Position numbers and translations under genes: made by a program. Shown one piece after another: positions 11,601 to 23,000 of a stretch of 64,000 nt of DNA; positions within the stretch are counted from its first letter, which is position 1; each line of letters starts with the position of its first letter. Below the pieces are notes generated by a model, which saw only the letters and a list, made by a program, of their open reading frames with translations, did no database searches and had not been told where the DNA came from. The stretch covers positions 2,232,001 to 2,296,000 of the forward strand of contig JABELC010000004.1 in NCBI GenBank assembly GCA_028455995.1, written 5' to 3'. The DNA is from Scleromitrula shiraiana. Its lineage: Eukaryota; Ascomycota; Leotiomycetes; Helotiales; Sclerotiniaceae.

Positions 11601-12679
11601 GGTACCAAATGTAGCCGATTTATACCAACCACCATATAAAATACCGAAGACCCCAACTTGTGGAGATCATCTGAAGATGAGCGAGCACTTTTTGCCATTG
11701 GAGCTCTTTTGACCACCCGAAATACTTGGAAATAATTTGCATCATAATCGTTGGCCACCTCTAGCGCCTGAACCAAATAACGGACCACTCGCTCAGGATA
11801 TGGGTCCTGCATCATGAGTCTAGCTTTCTGGGCAGCAGCTCTTATCGAGGTAGACCAGAGATCTGCATCTTTCGGGTCATGCAACATAAGCTGAATGGAT
11901 CCCACCCCATGATACTCCTCATCCAAATATACTACTTCGGTTGTGAAAAAAGGTCGCCCGTCCTCCATCTTGTATACCGTTACAATCTGACCCAGAGGAA
12001 TGCGAGTTTCCCCTTCGGTCGACGCATGCGAAGCTTGGGATTGAATCTCTTGTAGTGACCCTATCGATGCGGTGGATGATTGACGGTGAGTCTGTCGTAC
12101 ATGGGCAGGTTGTATTTGAGGAAATGTTTCAGTCGCCCGGGACATGCTCTTAAATCGTACTAGATGCGTATCGGTCAACACCAAATATTCCTTCTTCTTC
12201 CTAAACATCCCAGTAGTCGTTTGAACTTCCCCATGGTGGAGTATCGTAACAGTATTACCCGCGTTGACTCCAGGACCTAAATATTGGAAATCTTCCATAG
12301 GAGACTCAGGAGTCGTGCCAGTTACCTCCTTTTCCTCATCTAGATCAGTCATAGATCTTCTTCCCAGAGACCCAAAGAGCGAATTTGGCCTGCCTTTCTG
12401 GAGCATTCTAGGCCTTAGTTTCGGGGAATTGAGTGTATCCGTCTTGACTGGACTGTTGCTACCTCCATTTTCAATATCCGTATGTATTATCGGTGTCAAA
12501 TTGCCAAAAATCGAAGATCTCTTGTTCGATTTCTTCTTATCCTTATCCTTATCCTTCTGATCCTTCTCATCTTTACTGCCATTGTTGAGGTCCGTGTTTA
12601 TTTGTGCGAGGCTCGAAAATGATGCTCTTGAAAGGAGACTTAAGCTCTTCCTCCGTGGTTTTTCGGCAGAAGGCGCCAT
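8683..12679 (-). CDS. PH-like and leucine-rich-repeat protein
   Basis: A 1211-residue fungal protein of unproven function. Minus-strand exons: 11472-12679, 10975-11206, 10079-10924 and 8683-10032, all joining in phase. Introns are 265, 50 and 46 nt, with GTAAGT, GTAAGG and GTGAGT donors. The N-terminus is basic and low in complexity (KDKDKKKSNKR near 40-52). A PH-like fold is likely near residues 140-290, where NTVTILHHGEVQTTTG starts and a KKEYLVLTDTHLVRF strand pair follows. Exons 3 and 4 carry leucine-rich repeats of the ribonuclease-inhibitor type (LECINISDNPG, LKSLRIEYQNLGLEG, LTHIFCEHNDINLQG). The last about 200 residues are disordered. PH plus LRR order recalls CARMIL-type regulators, but this similarity is architectural only. 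The large first intron contains an open frame that I regard as spurious. Confidence 0.85.
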
Positions 12680-14178
12680 CGCATAATTTGAAGACTCTCC
12701 TCCGAGCCGCCTGCTAAGCTGATTTGCAAAGCCAATTGTAAATTATCGAACTATTCGAGGACATTCATGTGGAAAAAGTAAAGCTTTTAACGTTCTTCTG
12801 TTGTGGTTGGGAGTTTCGCCGGATCGAGATACAATAGCTGCAATGGCAATAGATATGCTAGCCAAGCATTTAATGAAGACGGAAATGGTAATAACGAGGA
12901 TCTAATTACAGATAAGGAGAGACGAAGATGAAGTGAATGTAAAATATTGAAGGAATAAGATGAGCTGTTTGCAATGAAAATTAAATTTAAAAAGTAGAGG
13001 CTGAATAGCATATGTAGAATGAATGGGATGGGACTTTTGATAAGGGTAATAACCAACGACTGTATGTATGTATAGTACAAAATAATGGTACCGGATATTT
13101 TTTTGTTTTTGGTGGGGAACTTTTCGAATGCAGATGTGAATTGTGGATGTGAATACCGGTACTTCAAATATTCATTTATACAGAAATCCTTCTTACATAA
13201 AACATTAATCCTTTCTTTATCATCTTCTCTTTCGGTTTATCTCGTCACTGAAGAAGGAGGAGCAGAAGGGAAGAGAACAAAAAGGAGGACAGGAGGAGAA
13301 GTATAGGAAAATGAAGGGAAAATAAAATCTCTAGTATATCAAATCATTCTTGATGAAAGAGACTCTAAGATGACTACCGTATCTAAAGTTATGGAGTTTA
13401 TATGAAGTAACTATATGGATCCAAGGGAGTTTTTCGCCTGGCAAAAGTCTGGCTCCTGGTGATGAGTGGTGGGCTCAATTGCAATTGATGGTTGCTAGGT
13501 AAGATGTGATGTTGCGTGCGGAGGAAGAAACAATGTTTATCACAAAAAATTGTGAAAATGTACGGAAACTATACCCTTAATAATGCACGCGTCTTCTGTC
13601 TCTTGTCTCTATCGTTAAACAAGACATTCGGGGTTAGTTAAGCAAATCCCTTTTTATTCTTCTACCTATGATAACGTATAGAATCTGTTTGAGGATATAA
13701 ATCCCAGATAATTCTATTGGTAATGAACAATATTTATCTAAATATCCATACTATTCTTTCCTCGTCTTTCACATGTAGAGGGAAGAGGCGCCAAAACATA
13801 AACGGGGGGTCATACGGTTTACTTCTCAAGGGATTGTACACTACGATTATCAAAACATGAAGCTTTTCCCGGGATACGAACACATCACACAACTCTAATC
13901 CAAAAATGCTTGCATCCCATCCATCCATCCGTTCGTATTGTTGACAGATGAGTCTAAGATTAGATATCATGTTGCCTCGTCTTATGCGTTGCACATACTA
14001 TGTAATTTGTGTGTTGTGTTGTGTTATGTTGTACACTTCTACTGTCCTGCGAATGCAGTAACTTATAATAATGTTGATGGTACCTTACTGTAGTGCCAGG
14101 GACAAAACCGACGATCGTGTTCGTCCCGTCTTTTCAAAACGTGTATAATTTTATACATACTACTACTACTACTGAAAC
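12680..14178. other. Long upstream region of the LRR gene
   Basis: No supported gene. Purine-rich tracts lie near 13240-13310, and a short ACT-type trinucleotide run ends at the left edge of the inverted-repeat element at 14179. The first several hundred bases are the promoter and leader of the minus-strand LRR gene. Confidence 0.5.
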
Positions 14179-14443
14179 GGGAAAAATGTGAGGGCCGGGC
14201 AAGAATATTAAAATAAACGTTTTTGGTGATGATTTTGATGTATTTTTAATACTTTTATATATATATACTATATATATAATTTAAATTTTTATTTTGAAAA
14301 AATTAATATTAAAAAATTAAAAAATTAATTAATTAATTAACTTCTTTAAAGTCTTATTTAAAAATATCGATTTTTAATAATTTTTAATGATAAATTTAAA
14401 ATTCTGGAGTATCACGTGAATGCCCGGCCCTTACATTTTTCCC
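14179..14443. mobile_element. MITE-like element with 23-bp terminal inverted repeats
   Basis: The left end GGGAAAAATGTGAGGGCCGGGCA (14179-14201) is the reverse complement of 14421-14443 apart from one mismatch. The 219-bp interior is almost pure A+T and has no coding capacity, while the ends are GC-rich. This fits a short non-autonomous DNA transposon whose interior decayed, possibly by RIP. No target-site duplication is obvious. The remainder to 14606 is spacer. Confidence 0.65.
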
Positions 14444-14606
14444 CCTTGAGTAGATTAGTTCGAGATTGGATAGGTTTACATCATTGGATCTGCGCAGCAC
14501 TACGACAGTGGCTTGTACATAACTTTCGATTCTCCTATTCGGAGAATATTTAAGAGAGATTAATAAGAGTTTCAAAATCGCAGTCGTGTTCAGCCTTGTC
14601 CCTTAT

Positions 14607-15726
14607 TTAATTTGCCTTCGAGTCTTCAAGGGGTCCAACAATTGCAGACCCCTTGACGGCATATCCGCCCTCCTTCCCCTCTATCCACACTTCGTATTTC
14701 TGTTCATTGTCTGTGTTTCTCCCCACACAAATCCTCAACTCCTCGTTTGCGTAAAGCGGAGCTAGATTTCTGTAACTGAAATTCTTCACCACTTCTCCGG
14801 ATCGAAGTTGTGATCTTAATACTGAGAGCACGAGTACTAGAGAGAGTGGTCCGTGGAGGAGTAAGCTCCTATGCCCCTCGACTTCTCGACAATATTGAGG
14901 ATCGAGGTGAATTGCATGAGCATTGAAGGTGAGTGCTGAGAATCGGAATAAGAGTGATTGAGTAGGTATCATCCTCACATCGAAATCAGGTTTACGCGTT
15001 GCTACAGAAAGAATTAGTGGAGGGTCTACTCATCTGGCATGACAAAGTAGGCAGCTTACGCCTCACAATCTTTGGAGGTCTCATGCAATCCGCTTTGGCC
15101 GCAGCTTTCTGTTTCTCTCGCATGAAAACAATATTTCTAGTCTCTACTAGAGCCGCTTCCCCAATATGTCTAGCAATCGCTGGACTAACCTGTCTTTCAA
15201 TTTTCACAAACACCTTTTCGCTGCCCTCGGCTCCTTTGATAGTAACATCTGTAATCCTCTCGATACAAACCGCCCGCGAATTATCAAGCAGGAGCTGGTG
15301 ACTTCTAGAGGAATTGAAGACAATTGATCCACCAGCCCACATACGGCGCACAAATGGTGGCCCTGGGGATTGCAAAGGATCTGTACCATCAGGAAGTAGA
15401 GCAGTGGCAGGAATCTGTGGAGAGAAATAGACTAGATGATGTGGTTGTGGGAGTCTATCACTCTTTTCCTCGGAACACGGAAGTTCGAGATTGGAAGACG
15501 CAAAATTAGCAGCATGACATGATTCTGGGAGAAAATCTGCAAGTGATATGTTCAATAGATGAGAGGGAGTTGGTGAGAGGTAATCGTAGATAATGTTAGG
15601 TGGGCGTGAGGTAAGTTCATTGTAGAGTTTAGAATGTGTGGATGACTTCCGAGTCTGTGACCGTGAAACTAAATTGAAGGTTTGAGAAAAATAACGCCAA
15701 GCATCAAGGGAAGAAGGTATCCTCAT
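14607..15726 (-). CDS. Mitochondrial 3-hydroxyacyl-thioester dehydratase (HTD2-like)
   Basis: Likely hot-dog-fold dehydratase of mitochondrial type II fatty-acid synthesis, acting on 3-hydroxyacyl-ACP. Exons 15060-15726 and 14607-15001 join across a 58-nt intron (GTAAGC donor, CTGTAG acceptor), giving 353 residues. The C-terminal hot-dog half contains PTQSLLFRFSALTFNAHAIH followed by LDPQYCREVEG and LLLHGPLSLVL, the hydratase-2-type signature of the HTD2 group. The N-terminal half resembles the degenerate FAS1-like partner domain (PFVRRMWAGGSIVF). The first about 30 residues are basic with few acids (SRSQTRKSS), which fits mitochondrial import. A fungal mesaconyl-CoA-hydratase-like label is sometimes given to this family, so the substrate is inferred. 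Confidence 0.85.
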
Positions 15727-16001
15727 TATGAAATACTATAAGGGACTGTCAAATTGGGAGTTCTCAGGTATAATATTATTATATTCTCTCATCCTCATTG
15801 ATATGTTGAATTCATTACGAATATAACTTTTTCCGAAAAATGTAAAGCTCATAATCCTAAATGCTAAGATAAGAGCTACAATCTCTTATCGATAAAGACC
15901 GGATAAAACCTGATAACGGCAGAGTTCTTTATCTGATTTTATATGAAATCTCCAAATATAACCACCAGCAAATCAATAAATTTCGATCCCTCCTATCTTC
16001 A

Positions 16002-17140
16002 TCATCCTCGACCATTGAGTTTATCTTCCCAACTCCCAAGCCATCGCCAGCTCTGTGTATATTTGTCAAGATCACCTAACACCCCAGCAACCTTCCCACT
16101 AGGATCACTTAGCTTACTTCCCTCGAATTCGACGAAAAAGATGTATTGGAAAGGAACGACCTTAGTTGGACGGCTATTGATGCTTGTCAAATTAACTTGA
16201 TATCTCTTGAAGCAATCCAATACAGCTGCAAGAGCACCTGGCGTCCGATGATCGATAGTAAAGGAGACCATAGATTTAGCGGGAATATCAGGTTTCGTCG
16301 CAGATGTATCCACCCCTTTGCGCAGGATGAAAAATCTTGTGGTATTATCCTCGCGATCTTCAATACCCTTAGCAAGAACATCCAATCCATGAATATCTGC
16401 CGCCAATTGACTTGCAATTGCTGCACTTGTACCGGTCTTGTCTGCCTTCACAATCTCGGCCGCCTTGCTCGTTGAACTAACATCTAACCTCTCAATCCCT
16501 TTCAGATATGTCCCAAGAAATGCCTCGCATTGTCCATATGCTTGTGGATGTGTGTAGATTCGTTGAATATGTCTTAAACTAGATAATGGCTTCGTCTTCG
16601 GCTTAACTGGTGAAGGGATTGATGTAGTTGGAGTGCAAGTACCGGACATCTCTGGAGAATCTGCTTGCGATACATGACCCAATAGACAATGATTAACATC
16701 TAAGTAGGCTTCACCGCATATTGTGATGTCTTTATAGAGTGAATGACGATCTGCGAGAAGTTCCAGAGTGAAAATAACGGCCCCGTTTGTAGAATTTTCG
16801 AAAGGTACAACACCTAGGGATGCTTTACCAGATTGAACAGCTTCGAACACATCTATAGATCGTCAGTCGTCTTTTTGGGTGCTAGATCGAATTGCGCAAT
16901 ACCTGGAATACCAATGGCTGGTTTGTAGTCATATTGTTCTCGATCGAAGCATCCAAGGGCGGCCTGGGCGTGATAGTCATCTGTTAGTTCTAATGATGTT
17001 GCCTGTGGTTGGTAATGTTGACAAAAGAAGGGTGCTGGACACTTGATTAAACGCAGTTCAAATACCTGATGAGTGTATGAAGAAATGGGCCCAAGAAAGG
17101 AGATAGTAGGTGTGCCAGAGGAGGAAGTTTTGGACTGCAT
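16002..17140 (-). CDS. PHA2: Prephenate dehydratase
   Basis: Converts prephenate to phenylpyruvate in phenylalanine synthesis; cytosolic. Exons 17066-17140, 16903-16963 and 16002-16852 give 328 residues. The N-terminal catalytic domain shows SFLGPISSYTHQAAL, the VVPFENSTNGAV motif and the TTRFFIL loop. The C-terminal ACT domain (SMVSFTIDHRTPGALAAVL near 225-243, then SINSRPT) binds phenylalanine for feedback control. A proline-rich linker near residues 110-135 (SPVKPKTKP) interrupts the catalytic domain, as in other fungal enzymes. The donor of intron 2 is ambiguous: I chose CCAG/GTATTG over ATTG/GTATTCC because it gives IPDVFEAV. Intron 1 (102 nt) has no stop and stays in frame, so retention would insert 34 residues. 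Confidence 0.95.
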
Positions 17141-18009
17141 GGTATAACTTCGTCTGCGCACCCCCTCTCTTTGTTGATGTTTTTTTTCTCGGCGACGCGG
17201 TAAGCAATTTAATGGAAACTCCGGTGTTGTAAATTTTCGACTTCACTTCATTTCGAAAGGAACTTTTGTACTACTCAGCAGATCATGTTGTTGCAACAAG
17301 TTTCGCTGATAAATAATAAATAATATGCTTACACAAATGATGAAATGATTTTTAAGTGCTCGCTGGCTGACCCCACTACTCACACCCCACCTAACCATGA
17401 TTCATGTAGTTGATTGTTGAAAAGATTCAGAGTTTATTGAGCAAGATTTCGTTGTTTTATTGAGATACGTATGAATTATTGCTACATTACTTTCCTGTGT
17501 ATGAGAAAGCGATCGGTGTATATAGATAAAGATAAACAGTTTCATAACACAAATATGGTACAAGTTTGGGGCAAAAGACTCTTTGACAACTTGAATTCTT
17601 GTATCCAGATCTCTCGATCCAGGATCTATTGATACCGAACTTCAGAGACTATAACTCTTCACAGCAAGCAGATTTTATTTGCCTAAATGCAATCTTCCCT
17701 TCAATCTTAACACGAGAAACATCAGGCACCACCTTGTCTTTCAAAGGTTTTATATGGTCTGCATGGATCATTAGGAGAGGCTTAGTTATTGAAGAGCAAT
17801 GGATATTGTACCTGAGATATCAATTCTCCAACTCAAGAAGCCGTCATAACGGAACGGAGAGGGCTAGGTTTGGTGCTTCTCCTCGATCCAGTGCCAGCTG
17901 ATGCTGGCTGCGCTGGGATCTGCTGCACGGCACGAGGGCGGTTTGGCAGACTCTGACTAGACGGTTCGACTGGAGTTGGTTCCTCGCTTAGTGCGAGGGC
18001 TTCAAACTG
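17141..18009. other. Spacer between PHA2 and eRF1, with extension frame
   Basis: Holds the PHA2 promoter and the 3' region of eRF1. The part 17836-18009 reads as an open, GC-rich frame in phase with the end of eRF1 (see the regulatory entry). The rest, 17141-17835, shows no gene. Confidence 0.6.
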
Positions 18010-18017
18010 TCAATCTG
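17836..18017 (-). promoter_or_regulatory. Candidate readthrough or alternative-splice extension of eRF1
   Basis: Downstream of the eRF1 TGA (18012-18010) the same frame stays open for 58 codons to a TGA at 17836-17838 and begins QFEALALSEEPTP. The stop context is TGA CAG TTT. Eleven bases after the stop, CCTCGC-ACTAA-GCGAGG can form a 6-bp hairpin, and GCCAGC-ATCA-GCTGGC another further on. The extension frame can also be entered through an alternative acceptor (TTTGAAG, 18001-18007), which skips the TGA. Composition is GC-rich compared with neighbouring untranslated DNA. This is inference from sequence only. Confidence 0.4.
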
Positions 18018-19478
18018 TATATCGTTAGTCCTCAGTTCATTGAATCGGTAAGATATAGCATACCGTCATAGTAGTCATCGTCATCATCAACTTCGGCCAA
18101 CTGCTCGAAATTGACCTTGTAGCGTAGAATGCCACCAATACCACCGAAACCCTTGACGAACTGGTTACCCTCACTAGATCTATCTGACACAAACTCCAAG
18201 TTGGCACCGAAATCCTTGTACTTCTCGGCGATCCATTCAAGGAAAGATTCCTGGGTTACGACTTCCATTTCTTGACCAGTAGCCTTGTCCATGAATTGTT
18301 CCCTGTTGGTAGCCTCGGATTGCTTCGTAGTATGAAGTATAATTTGGTTGCCCTCGCTATCTTTGAGAACCCAGCGATTAATCTCAAGATTCTCGAAAAC
18401 AATAAGAATCTCAACAGCACCAAGTTCCAAGGCCTTCAAGGTATCCTCAACACCATAACAAACACGACCAGTATCTTGACTAATCTCTTCAAAGTATTTA
18501 CCAATCAACTTCTTCTCCTGGATGAATTTGACGTTGCTAAGAGTCTCGGCCGAGAGTTCAATGGCTTGGTTGAATCCGTTCTCTCCACCATAAGAAACAT
18601 CAACAACCTTAATAACCTTTGTTTGCAATCGGTTGTCGAACAGATCAGATTGATTGAGGTCATTCTTGAAATCAGCAGAACCGGCTAAAATGATACCAGC
18701 AACGTTGACTTTATCCGCAGTAATAAAATTTTGCACGGCGAGTTCAGCAACCTTTCGGACATAGTTGTGACGTTTTTCCTCACGGAGACGGGCGAAACGA
18801 AGAGCAGATTGACCACCACGACCGTGCTTCTTTGGCAAATCAACAGAGAATTTATGAACAATATCTCTGGTGTTTCCACTCAAGGTACCAAAAAGAGCAC
18901 CATTTCCATCCATGATAATAAAGCCGAACTTTTGATCCGACTCCAACAATTCAGCGAGAGCTTCAGTATGGAATTTGTTGTCGCAAAGGTAGAGAGAGGT
19001 GTTGATGGGCTTAAATGGTTCGAAATCGATGTTGACCTTTCTTTCCTTGCCTTCTGATGTCAAGATTTCACCACAGTACACAACCAACCCATTCGGAGGT
19101 ACTTTGTTGTACAACTTCAATCTCTGTTGAGTAGATGTAATAGCAGAAAGAACGGATTGACGATTGACACGAGACTTAATATTGGATGCGGTACCCTAAA
19201 AGTTCCTGATTAGTATATTTCAAGACAACCATACTCGAGATATAAGAGCATACGTATTCTTCTGCCAACATCTTGGCAGCACGAGAAACTTGATCCTTTG
19301 GGGCTGGAAAACATGATTAGATATTAACAAAGAAAAGAGTTGAGGATATATTCCTACGAATAATGAGTGAAATCATGGAGGTTCCATTTCCACGGGCGGC
19401 TTCGAGACGTTTGATCAATTTTTTCACCTTCCAAATCTCGATATTCTTCTCCGCCTCATTTGCTTGAGCATCACTCAT
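18010..19478 (-). CDS. SUP45: Eukaryotic peptide chain release factor eRF1
   Basis: Class-I release factor that reads all three stop codons in the ribosomal A site and triggers peptide release with eRF3. Exons 19358-19478, 19254-19303, 18064-19195 and 18010-18014 give 435 residues, close to the usual 437. Domain 1 shows NIKS (ASNIKSRVNR near residue 62) and the YxCxxxF motif (YLCDNKF near 125), both needed for stop decoding. Domain 2 shows the catalytic GGQ in HGRGGQSALRF near 180. Domain 3, which binds eRF3, ends in an acidic tail EVDDDDDYYDD. The final exon codes only the last Asp plus TGA, reached through a 49-nt intron with ACTAAC branch and ATACAG acceptor. The next acceptor (GACAG) would end in Val instead. 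Confidence 0.96.
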
Positions 19479-19858
19479 ATTGGCGGATGAATGTAACAAA
19501 AAGGTTCAAGAATATAACCTCAACCTTTATGTATATTTATCCTATGATTGACTGGATGCACAATCTTAAAGTAGATTCTGCAGTTCACAGTTTATCAAAT
19601 TGATCTTTGTCGTGTAAAAAGTGTTTGTTTCTTTCTTTCTGTATGTGTGACGTGGGAAACGCTTAGGGTAGTGGGATAAAGTGGGCTTTGGTATAAAAGT
19701 TTAAGTGGTCTGTGTCTATGTAATAATAAGTAACCGAGGGAAATGTTACATCTTGACCGCAAAATGTCCGTCCTCGCCTCGCTCCTTCAACCCCCTTACC
19801 ATTACAAAATTTGACTCATTTAGGCGTTCATAACTCAATTTATATATGACTACTATGA
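19479..19858. promoter_or_regulatory. eRF1 promoter region
   Basis: Upstream region of eRF1 up to the retrotransposon. It contains one TGACTCA heptamer (19812-19818), a match to the Gcn4/CPC1 consensus whose use is unknown. No gene is visible. Confidence 0.45.
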
Positions 19859-19863
19859 GTTGG

Positions 19864-20029
19864 TGTTAGAATGGTTGCCGGATAAGGATCACTCCACATT
19901 GGGACTAGTGTAATTACATAATCGATGATTGATATATATCCCCTTATGGGATCAAGACCTTAACTAATCAATTAACAATATAATGATATATCAATCCATA
20001 ATGCTCTTTTTTATATTTGATCTTTTATA
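19864..20029 (+). repeat. 5' long terminal repeat of the copia element
   Basis: 166 bp starting TGTTAGAATGG and ending CTTTTATA. Compared with the 3' copy it shows 13 differences, all transitions. It is short for an LTR, which explains why it escaped the heavy mutation seen inside. Confidence 0.9.
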
Positions 20030-23000
20030 AATTATAAACCTGGAAGTATTTAAGAGTTATTAATTATGTTCAATTTATTTAAATTATTTAAATCATATTT
20101 AAAAAGACTTATTTACTATTTTTATTTTAAATCCTTTATGGAGGATATTATCAAAAAGAAATCGAAACGAATTATTAGAGATTAAGTAGATATTATAGTA
20201 GTAGAGATTTATAAAACATTTAGTGGTGTTAGATTAAGTAAAAGTTTGTTAATACAAAAGTCTGATGATGAATTTATCGAAGAACAGTTTCAAGATTTAG
20301 TTGAAATATTTAATATAAATCAATAAGAATATGGGTTAATAATGATAAATCTTTAAGAATCCGTGTTAGGATTAGGATATGTTAGTAATTTTATTAATTC
20401 ATATTTTTAACATTTATTTAATAAAATATTGGATATTGTTAAGAAGGAAATTATAATTAATAGTTTTGTTCAAAGTATAGAAATTGGTTTAACTTTTTTA
20501 TTTAAAAAATCATTTTAATATTATGAGGTTAATAGGATAATATAGAAGATTAATTATATAATTCAATAAAAAATTATAATAATATTTAATAGATCGTTAT
20601 TCTCTTTAATTTTTTTTTATTAATTATTATTATAACAATTATTAAGATCATTATTTCTATCTTTATTAATAGATTCAATTAATTTAATAGCAAAATCAAA
20701 TTTATTATTGTTTACTCTATAAATAAATTCAAAATAACATCTTAAAAAAAAGAAAATTATTTATATTAGATTAAAAATATCGAGGATATTATTAATACAA
20801 ATAGATTAAAAAAAATCATCAAGAAAAGAGTAATAGTATTAAAAAACATTGATTTTATAATATTTATAATTAAAATAGAAATTAAAGTTTAAAAAGAATA
20901 AAACAAAAAAAATGCAAAAATGCATATTATTATTCGTCAATCTTTTTATGCTAGTTTAGCAAAGTTAATTAAAGATAAAGAAATAGTTTGAAAAATGATC
21001 AAAGTCTTTAAATATCAATATAAGAATAAAAGTTATATTTTTAATTATAATAAATTGATTAAATATAATTAAATAAATATAAATGATTTTAAAAGTATTT
21101 AAAAGATGATTATTATGATTCGTTAATTATTTGTAAAATTTATTAAAATAAAATTAGTATCAAATATAATAATTCAATATATACAATTTATTGTAATAAT
21201 AAATAAAAAGTTTTTTATTTGAACTAAATAATAATACTTTATTATTCAAAGTTTAGAAATAGATAAGTTTAATATAATAAAAGATCTTATAATCAATTTT
21301 ATTAATAAAATTCGATAAATCGAAAATTTGAAAAATAAAATAATATTTTTTAATAATAAAAATTGAAGAGTTTTATAAAAAAAAAGAATTATATTTAAAT
21401 AAAATAATTTTAATTTTAACTATTTTAATAAATCTAATTTGTATATTTATTATGATAATCTTAATTTTAATCTAGCTTGATTTTATAATTTTAATATATA
21501 TTTAAACAATTTAAAAAATATTAATATAAAAAAGAAATAGGAAGATAAGAATGGTATCAAATAAAAGATTTGGATTAAAATCAAGAATAAAGTATTAAAC
21601 GATAAATCTAATGATAAAACTTTAAATTTAAATAATAAAAAAAAATCTAATAATTATAAAAACTTTGAAATAATAATAATAATATTATTTATAATAATTA
21701 GAAATCTTTTATATAATTTATTTAATAATAAATTAATTTTAAATATTATTATAAATATTTAATATAAATATATTTAGATTTATAATATTAACGTTTTATA
21801 TTATTATATATAAAATATATTAAAGTTTATTATATTTTGAAAATTTATATTATATAAATCAAAGAAATTCAGGTTATTATTAATAAATAAAATAATTTAT
21901 TTTATAGAAATAAATAAAATTATATTAAAATATTTTATAAAAAACAAATTTAAAATGCTTTTTTTATATTAAAATATTTTATATTTTAATAAATTATTAT
22001 TAAAATTATTTTTAAATATAATATAGCAAAAAAATAATGGATATATATAATATAATTATATATAAAATAATAAAAAAGTTGTTTATTTTTAAATGGATTT
22101 AGATATATGTATTATTATTTAATTATAAAACAAAATAATAATTTATTTAGTATTTTTAATATTATTTTCAAATATCGGTATTTATAAAAAATATATTAAT
22201 ATAAATATTTAATATAAATAATTTAGATATCTTTTTGAAAAAAACGTTAAAATAATTTAAAAAATAATGAAAGAATTGTTTATTAAAAATTTAATAAAAT
22301 ATTTTAAAAATAAAAAAGAAATTTATGAAATATATAAGCTAATAAAATTATATTGAATATTATAAAAGATTGTTAATTTAAAATTAATTAAAATCTTTGA
22401 GTTTTTATATATTAATATTATTAAAATCAATCTAATTAATATTAATAAGTATTAATATATTATTATTATTATTGATGAAATATTTTGCTTTAAATAGATC
22501 TATATTTATAAATATAAAGAGAGCGTTAAATTAACTTTATAAACCATTATAAAACGATTTAAATTTTAATATAATCAAAAATTTATGAGATGGAGATTAA
22601 ATGAGGGTAGAGAATATGATATAAGTGATCTAGATAAATTTATTAAAAACACTAATTTAATAGTTAAGTTTATTATATTATATATTTTAGATTAAAATAA
22701 AGTTTTAAAATGATCAATTTGCATTTTATTAAAAAAAATATGAATAATTATGATTGATAAAGAAATATCTTTAGTATTTTGATTAAAGATATATTAAAGT
22801 ATAATTTATATTATAAATCGAATTATAATTATTTTAATCAAAAAGATGATTTTATATAAAGTATTTATGAATTAAGTCAATTTAGATTATAATAATAAAT
22901 TTTTAGTTATATATTTATATATATTAAATTATAAAGTATATATATATATTTTAAAAAAAAAATGTATTTTTAATTAAAAGTTTATTTTATATATTGAAAT

